Assembly (NCBI GenBank): GCA_031270205.1
Contig: JAISYA010000135.1
Span: forward strand, 1-10,518
Source of the DNA: Treponema sp.
Lineage (GTDB): Bacteria > Spirochaetota > Spirochaetia > Treponematales > Breznakiellaceae
Length of the DNA stretch: 10,518 nt
Reading direction: 5' to 3'
Of the stretch, positions 6,829 through 10,518 are shown piece after piece; positions within the stretch are counted from its first letter, which is position 1; every line of letters begins with the position of its first letter. The position numbers were made by a program, and so were the translations under genes. The notes beneath the pieces are model-generated. The model was not told where the DNA came from, ran no database searches, and saw nothing but the letters and a program-made list of their open reading frames with translations.

Positions 6829-7809
6829 TCAAAAATTGAGCAAAGCCTCTTCCCCATGCTCCGCAAAATATCCCCGCCATACCCGCTCGATTCCCGCGAG
6901 GTTTTCCTCGCGGTTCAGTAAGTTTTTAAGATAATTCCCCCATTTGAGATTATCGCAAAAAAAACTGAAAAACCGCCGCGCCCTTGAAAGGTGAAACTCA
7001 GGCGGCTGGTGACGGGCGAGGAGTTCCAAAAACCGCGGCCCGGTTTCCTCAAGATTGACCTGACCGGCGTGGAAATTCGCGCGCGGGGGATAGGCCGGTC
7101 CCTGTGTTTCGAGCGCCCGCGCGTGAGCGAAAATCCAGGGCCGCCGCGCCGCCGCCCGGCCGGCCATGACCGCGTCGCAGGGACCCGCTGCCCGGCGGCA
7201 CAGTTCCGCCGCGGAAGCGATATCCCCGTTACCGGCCACCGGAATGCCCAGTTCCCGCCGTAACGCGCCCACATAGTCCCAGCGGGCGCTTCGCCGGAAC
7301 TTTTCCCCGGCGGTCCGGGGGTGGAGGGTGATAAATTCCACCCCTTCGGCCTCCAAACGGCGGCAAAAACGGACCAAATAATCAAAATCCTCCTGAAAAC
7401 CGGCGCGGAGTTTGACACTGAGCCGCCTTTTGACCGCCCGCCTGACCTGGGCGGCAAGCTCTCCTGCCCGGTCTATTGAGGCCATCCAGGCCACTCCGGC
7501 GCCGGTTTTGCGGATCATCGGGGCCGAACAGCCCATATTCAGGTCGATTCCGGCGCATTCCAGCCGGTCCAGCAGGGCGGCGGCCCTGACAATCCGTTGG
7601 GAATCGGCGCCCACAAGCTGGTAGACCAGTTTTTCCGGACGGGGGCCGCCGTCAATATACCAGGCCTCGAAAGGACCGCCGGCCAAAAGCGCGCCGGCGC
7701 TGATCATTTCGGAAAAATACGCGTCGCAGCCGCCAAAACCGTCGATAAGTTCCCGAAGAGCGCGATGGCTCAATTCGGCCATTGGGGCAAGAAGAAAAGG
7801 TATGCTCAT
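6829..7809 (-). CDS. dus: tRNA-dihydrouridine synthase
   Basis: FMN-dependent TIM-barrel enzyme that reduces specific uridines in tRNA to dihydrouridine, 326 residues. Family motifs in order are LAPMAELSHRALR at 7-19, VYQLVG at 62-67, GIDLNMGCSAP at 87-97 with catalytic Cys94, SVKLRAGF with Lys133, TLHPRT with His163 and Arg165, VAGNGDI at 191-197, and AGRAAARRPWIF at 216-227 for FMN phosphate. The helical tRNA-binding domain follows. Ser95 replaces the Pro usual after the catalytic Cys. The start is set at 7809, where the protein begins directly with the family N-terminus and AAGG lies a few bases upstream. An in-frame ATG at 7860 would add an unconserved basic tail of 17 residues and has no ribosome site. 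It is divergent from the receiver gene. The Dus subtype and target position cannot be assigned. Confidence 0.93.
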   Translation of the reverse strand: MSIPFLLAPMAELSHRALRELIDGFGGCDAYFSEMISAGALLAGGPFEAWYIDGGPRPEKLVYQLVGADSQRIVRAAALLDRLECAGIDLNMGCSAPMIRKTGAGVAWMASIDRAGELAAQVRRAVKRRLSVKLRAGFQEDFDYLVRFCRRLEAEGVEFITLHPRTAGEKFRRSARWDYVGALRRELGIPVAGNGDIASAAELCRRAAGPCDAVMAGRAAARRPWIFAHARALETQGPAYPPRANFHAGQVNLEETGPRFLELLARHQPPEFHLSRARRFFSFFCDNLKWGNYLKNLLNREENLAGIERVWRGYFAEHGEEALLNF

Positions 7810-7832
7810 ACGCCTTGACTTTATGGTACTAC

Positions 7833-7861
7833 TTGACTTGTTTCCTTCTATGCCATACATT
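7833..7861 (+). promoter_or_regulatory. candidate sigma-70-type promoter for the receiver-flavoprotein unit
   Basis: TTGACT at 7833-7838 matches the -35 consensus at five of six positions. After a 17-nt spacer, TACATT at 7856-7861 matches -10 at four of six. Initiation near 7868 would leave a short leader carrying the AGGAG ribosome site at 7872. The TTGACT element is also repeated at 7815-7820. The match is good by eye but unproven. Confidence 0.4.
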
Positions 7862-7864
7862 ATA
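7859..7864 (-). promoter_or_regulatory. candidate -10 element for dus
   Basis: Read on the - strand, 7864-7859 is a perfect TATAAT lying 49 bases upstream of the dus ATG, placing initiation near 7852. No good -35 lies 16-18 bp further upstream. It overlaps the candidate promoter of the divergent unit, so the two directions may compete. Confidence 0.3.
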
Positions 7865-7871
7865 AAGATAT

Positions 7872-7876
7872 AGGAG
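7872..7876 (+). promoter_or_regulatory. Shine-Dalgarno site deciding the receiver gene start
   Basis: AGGAG lies 8 nt before the ATG at 7885. It overlaps the in-frame GTG at 7876, which therefore cannot be the start; it also favours 7885 over the later ATG at 7912. Confidence 0.7.
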
Positions 7877-7884
7877 TGTACCAC

Positions 7885-8322
7885 ATGATAGCAAAGAGTG
7901 ATATCCCCAGTATGAACGAGAAGACCGCTGAAGGGATAAAACCGGATGGTACTCCATACCGGGTTCTTATTGTTGACGATTCCATGTTTATCGCAAAACA
8001 ACTCGGCCAGATTTTTAATTCCGAGGGCTTTGAAGTTGTTGGTACTGCTGCTGATGGCGCCCAGGGAGTAGAACTATACCAGGCCCTGTATCCCAATATT
8101 GATTTGGTCACCATGGATATAACCATGCCGGTCATGGATGGAGTTTCCGCATTGGAAAAAATACTGGAATTTGACAAATCCTCCAGCGTGATTATGGTCA
8201 GCGCTTTGGGCAAAGAGGACGTGGTCAAGAAATGCCTCCTGATGGGCGCAAAAAGCTATATCGTCAAACCACTGGACCGGAAAAAAGTACTTGAACGGGT
8301 TGTTTCCGTTTTGAAACGGTAA
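7885..8322 (+). CDS. single-domain CheY-like response regulator
   Basis: Cytosolic stand-alone receiver domain of 145 residues with no output domain. After an N-terminal extension of about 25 residues (ending KPDGTPY), the receiver fold begins at YRVLIVDDS with acidic Asp31 and Asp32. The phosphoacceptor is Asp78 in LVTMDITMP. The switch residue is Ser106 in MVSALGKED and the conserved Lys is Lys128 in YIVKPLD. All activation residues are present, so it should accept phosphate from a kinase encoded elsewhere. The MDITMP and VSALG stretches are typical of CheY-type chemotaxis receivers, and the extension resembles treponemal homologues as I remember them. No chemotaxis genes lie nearby. It is divergent from dus and lies 15 bp before the flavoprotein gene, which suggests a shared transcript. 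Whether it binds the flagellar motor is unknown. Confidence 0.9.
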   Translation: MIAKSDIPSMNEKTAEGIKPDGTPYRVLIVDDSMFIAKQLGQIFNSEGFEVVGTAADGAQGVELYQALYPNIDLVTMDITMPVMDGVSALEKILEFDKSSSVIMVSALGKEDVVKKCLLMGAKSYIVKPLDRKKVLERVVSVLKR

Positions 8323-8332
8323 TTCGTTTCAA
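8311..8332 (+). promoter_or_regulatory. hairpin across the receiver stop codon, before the flavoprotein start
   Basis: TTGAAACG at 8311-8318 and CGTTTCAA at 8325-8332 form a perfect 8-bp stem with the 6-nt loop GTAATT. The receiver stop codon (8320-8322) lies in the loop. The stem ends 5 nt before the flavoprotein ATG, where a Shine-Dalgarno site would be expected and none is seen. There is no following T-tract, so it is more likely a translation or RNA-stability element than a terminator. Confidence 0.5.
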
Positions 8333-8337
8333 TCATT

Positions 8338-9552
8338 ATGAAAGCTCAGCTTGTTGCGGAAGGCGTTTATTGCCTTCATGCGGATATTCATACCGATGAC
8401 TTATTTGAGGGGATTTGGCCCATCCCCAAAGGTGTCTCCCTCAACGCTTACATCGTAAAAGGTGAAAAAACCGCCCTCATTGATTTGGTTCGGGACTGGA
8501 CCGGCGCGCCCGCTCAGCTTGCGGACTGCCTCTCTTCCATCGGTATGTCTTTTTCAAATATCGACTATCTGATCCTCAACCATCTGGAGCCGGATCACAC
8601 CGGATGGCTCAGGGAATTCAGGGAGCGGAATCCGGGGGCGGAAATGCTTGCCACCCCGAAGGGCTGCAATTTAATCAACAGTTTTTATAAAGTTGCAAAC
8701 GGACTGCGGCCGGTTAAAGACGGGGACACGCTTGATCTGGGGGCGGGCAGGGTTTTGAGTTTTTTTGAAACGCCCAATGTCCACTGGCCGGAAACCATGT
8801 GCACCTGGGATCCCTCTTCCGGCGTCCTTTTTACCTGCGACGCTTTCGCATCTTTCGGCGCGCTGGGGGACCGTGTTTTTGACGATGAATTCTCCGGGGC
8901 CGAACACGCCTTTTTTGAGGAAGAGTGCCTGCGCTACTACGCGAATATCGTTTCTTCTTTTTCAATCTTTGTGGAAAAGACGGTACAAAAAACCGCCGAC
9001 CTTCCCATCAAATGTATCGCTCCCAGCCACGGCATGGTCTGGCGGCAGGATCCGAAAGAAATAATCGACCGTTATCTAACATACGCTTCCTGGGCCAAAG
9101 GGCCGGCGGAAAAAAGCATCGCCGTCATCTGGGGATCCATGTACGGCAATACCGAGGCCGGAGTTAACGCCGTCATCCGGGGCATTGAGCGGGAAGGGGT
9201 TTCCTATACGAAACGCAGAGTCCCCGACGAGCATATATCCTGGGTGCTGATGGACGCTTACAAAAGTTCCGCCCTGGTACTCGCCATGCCCACCTACGAA
9301 TACGCCATGTTTCCCCCCATGTCCTACGTGCTGGACATGTTCCGGCGCAAGCACATTTACGGAAAAAAGGCGCTGCGCATCGGCTCCTGGGGCTGGGTCG
9401 GCGGCGCGAAAAAGGACTACGAGGCGGCCATCGCAAACCTCAAATGGGAGAGTATTGAATCCCACGAATGGCCGGGCCTTCCCTCCGCCGAGGATATTAA
9501 AGCGCTTGAAGAACGCGGCGCGGAACTGGCGCGAATGGTAAAAGGTCTCTGA
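8338..9552 (+). CDS. fprA: A-type flavoprotein (flavodiiron oxygen/NO reductase)
   Basis: Cytosolic flavodiiron protein of 404 residues that reduces O2 to water, or NO to N2O, protecting anaerobes. The N-terminal metallo-beta-lactamase-like domain (about 1-250) has a complete set of diiron ligands: His82, Glu84, Asp86 and His87 in NHLEPDHTG, His149 in NVHWPETM, Asp168 in FTCDAF, and His231 in APSHGMVW. The C-terminal flavodoxin domain (about 258-404) has the FMN phosphate loop GSMYGNTE at 266-273, the TYEY segment and SWGWVGGAKKD. The protein ends without a rubredoxin or flavin reductase domain, so it is class A and needs an outside electron donor such as rubredoxin, which is not in this window. 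The start lacks a Shine-Dalgarno site but gives the normal family N-terminus. Preference for O2 or NO cannot be decided from sequence. Confidence 0.95.
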   Translation: MKAQLVAEGVYCLHADIHTDDLFEGIWPIPKGVSLNAYIVKGEKTALIDLVRDWTGAPAQLADCLSSIGMSFSNIDYLILNHLEPDHTGWLREFRERNPGAEMLATPKGCNLINSFYKVANGLRPVKDGDTLDLGAGRVLSFFETPNVHWPETMCTWDPSSGVLFTCDAFASFGALGDRVFDDEFSGAEHAFFEEECLRYYANIVSSFSIFVEKTVQKTADLPIKCIAPSHGMVWRQDPKEIIDRYLTYASWAKGPAEKSIAVIWGSMYGNTEAGVNAVIRGIEREGVSYTKRRVPDEHISWVLMDAYKSSALVLAMPTYEYAMFPPMSYVLDMFRRKHIYGKKALRIGSWGWVGGAKKDYEAAIANLKWESIESHEWPGLPSAEDIKALEERGAELARMVKGL

Positions 9553-9565
9553 CAGAGCGGTTCAT

Positions 9566-9606
9566 CTGAGCGGCGGCCGCCGGGGCTGAGCGGCGCTCCC
9601 GCTCAG
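9566..9606. repeat. GC-rich palindromes and hairpin after fprA
   Basis: This short intergenic stretch has three overlapping symmetries. CTGAGCGGCG occurs twice, at 9566-9575 and 9586-9595. CGGCGGCCGCCG at 9571-9582 is a 12-bp perfect palindrome. CTGAGCGG at 9586-9593 pairs with CCGCTCAG at 9599-9606 around a 5-nt loop. The hairpin lies between the convergent fprA and the broken repeat-protein gene, so it may help end transcription, but no T-tract follows on either strand. Confidence 0.45.
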
Positions 9607-9636
9607 TAAGCGCCCGGCGCCTTTGCGCGACTATTC

Positions 9637-10169
9637 TTATTCCACCACCACAATGGCGCTGGCTCTGCCGAAGATTGCTGCGGCGGGAACGGGCAGGCCA
9701 GTTCTCGCTCCGTTTTTCCAGTAACAGACTGTGCCGGTACCGTCGCCGGAGTTGCCCTCATAGTACCCGGCCGCAAAGACATCGCCGCCGAAAACGCCGA
9801 TAGAAAAGGCTTCGCTATCGTAGCCCGCTACGGCAAGGTCGTATTTTATTTCGTTTTTCCAGTAACAGGCTGTGTAGGTGGAGCCGTTCTCATAGCCCCC
9901 GGCCACATAGACGTCTCTACCGTCGATTTCGGGGACAACGGGGCAGGGAAGACATTATCGCCGCCGCCGCTGACGACGACCGCGCCCTGGCTGATCGTTT
10001 CCGGCGGACTGAGCCGTTTCAGCACATACGTACCGCTGCCGTTGGACAGCGCCCGCGCGGATTTGGCCGTGGTCTGGGTAATGGTCAATTCGGTATCCGC
10101 GTTTACTTGCAATCCGTGCACCACTACCATACTCAGAAATGTACCCGTGGACCGCTGATAATCCCCCAT
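9637..10169 (-). pseudogene. frameshifted repeat-protein gene (CYWKNG-type repeats)
   Basis: Two reading frames look like pieces of one protein. From the ATG at 10169, a frame rich in G/C third positions reads through NADTELTITQTTAKSARAL and GTYVLKRL to SGGGDNVFPAP near 9940. The protein-like reading then moves to another frame, PVVPEIDGRDVYVAGGYENG, which stays open to the TAA at 9637-9639. One extra C in the run at about 9938-9942 would join them into about 178 residues. The C-terminal part has two repeats, DVYVAGGY...YTACYWKNE and DVFAAGYY...GTVCYWKNG, spaced 44 residues apart. These resemble HAF-type beta-strand repeats of surface or secreted treponeme proteins; the resemblance is from memory. 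No signal peptide or ribosome site is visible, and the 5' end abuts the tandem array. Decay, truncation or a sequencing error are all possible. Confidence 0.55.
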
Positions 10170-10170
10170 T

Positions 10171-10518
10171 GATATAAGCTATATTGCGGGATCGATATAG
10201 GCTATGTTGCGAGATCGACATAGCCTATGTGGATGGATCGACATAGCCTATGTTGTTGGATCGACATAGGCTATGTAGATGGATCGACATAAGCTATGTG
10301 GATGGATCGACATAGGCTATGTGGATGGATCGACATAGCCTATGTTGTGGGATCGACATAGGCTATGTGGATGGATCGACATAAGCTATGTGGATGGATC
10401 GACATAGGCTATGTGGATGGATCGACATAAGCTATGTTGTGGGATCGACATAAGCTATGTTGTGGGATAGACATAGGCTATGTGGATGGATCGACATAAG
10501 CTATGTTGTGGGATCGAC
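10171..10518. repeat. 23-bp tandem repeat array, at least 15 units
   Basis: Fifteen full units of exactly 23 bp run from 10171 to 10515, and a sixteenth begins at 10516 and is cut by the window end. Each has a core of form ACATA-NNN-TATGT, where NNN is GGC, GCC or AGC, and a linker of type GGATGGATCG or TGTGGGATCG. Units 1 and 2 (10171-10216) are the most diverged (GATATA instead of GACATA), as expected at an array edge. With GGC or GCC the core is a perfect 6-bp inverted repeat around one central base. GATC ends 14 of 15 units; unit 13 has GATA. No unique spacers separate units, so it is not CRISPR. Its function is unknown. Confidence 0.95.

Noticed and set aside
7810..8001. Longer N-terminus for the dus gene
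   Set aside because: The frame stays open upstream, but the added residues are unlike the family, overlap the divergent receiver gene, and have no ribosome site.
9955..10221. Separate - strand gene from 10221
   Set aside because: It starts inside the tandem array, ends in a low-complexity Gly/Arg run, and is the shadow frame of the more protein-like reading from 10169.
10171..10518. CRISPR array
   Set aside because: The period is a constant 23 bp with similar sequence throughout; there are no unique spacers, the unit is too short for repeat plus spacer, and no cas gene is present.

Overview
The window reads as chromosomal DNA from a GC-moderate, anaerobic spirochete, most likely a treponeme of the environmental or insect-gut kind. 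This is an inference. It rests on an HprK/HPr pair with no PTS permease nearby, a stand-alone receiver protein of treponeme flavour, a flavodiiron oxygen/NO reductase, and C-terminal repeats of the DVYVAGYY...CYWKNG type that I associate with termite-gut treponemes. No rRNA, tRNA, insertion sequence or CRISPR array is visible.

Positions 61-6680 (+) hold seven tightly packed genes in one apparent operon: hprK, ptsH, an NtrY-like sensor kinase, an NtrC/NtrX-family sigma-54 activator, lexA, holA and mntP. Most junctions are ATGA or TAATG overlaps or gaps of 2 to 22 bp, so translational coupling is likely. The operon joins carbon signalling (HprK phosphorylating HPr Ser46), a two-component sigma-54 system, the SOS repressor, the clamp-loader delta subunit and a manganese exporter. 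Positions 6681-6828 are a convergent intergenic region with hairpins and oppositely oriented T-tracts, consistent with termination from both sides.

Positions 6829-7809 (-) encode a tRNA-dihydrouridine synthase, divergent from a two-gene unit on the + strand: a single-domain CheY-like response regulator (7885-8322) and an A-type flavoprotein (8338-9552). A perfect 8-bp hairpin spans the cheY-like stop codon and ends 5 nt before the flavoprotein start, which has no Shine-Dalgarno sequence.

Positions 9553-9636 are GC-rich and palindromic. Positions 9637-10169 (-) hold a degraded or frameshifted gene for a repeat protein with two CYWKN-type repeats. From 10171 to the window end runs a 23-bp tandem array of at least 15 units. 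Each unit carries a near-palindromic 13-bp core and, in 14 of 15 units, a GATC site. It is non-coding on both strands and continues beyond the window. The array and the broken gene beside it are the least explained part of the window.
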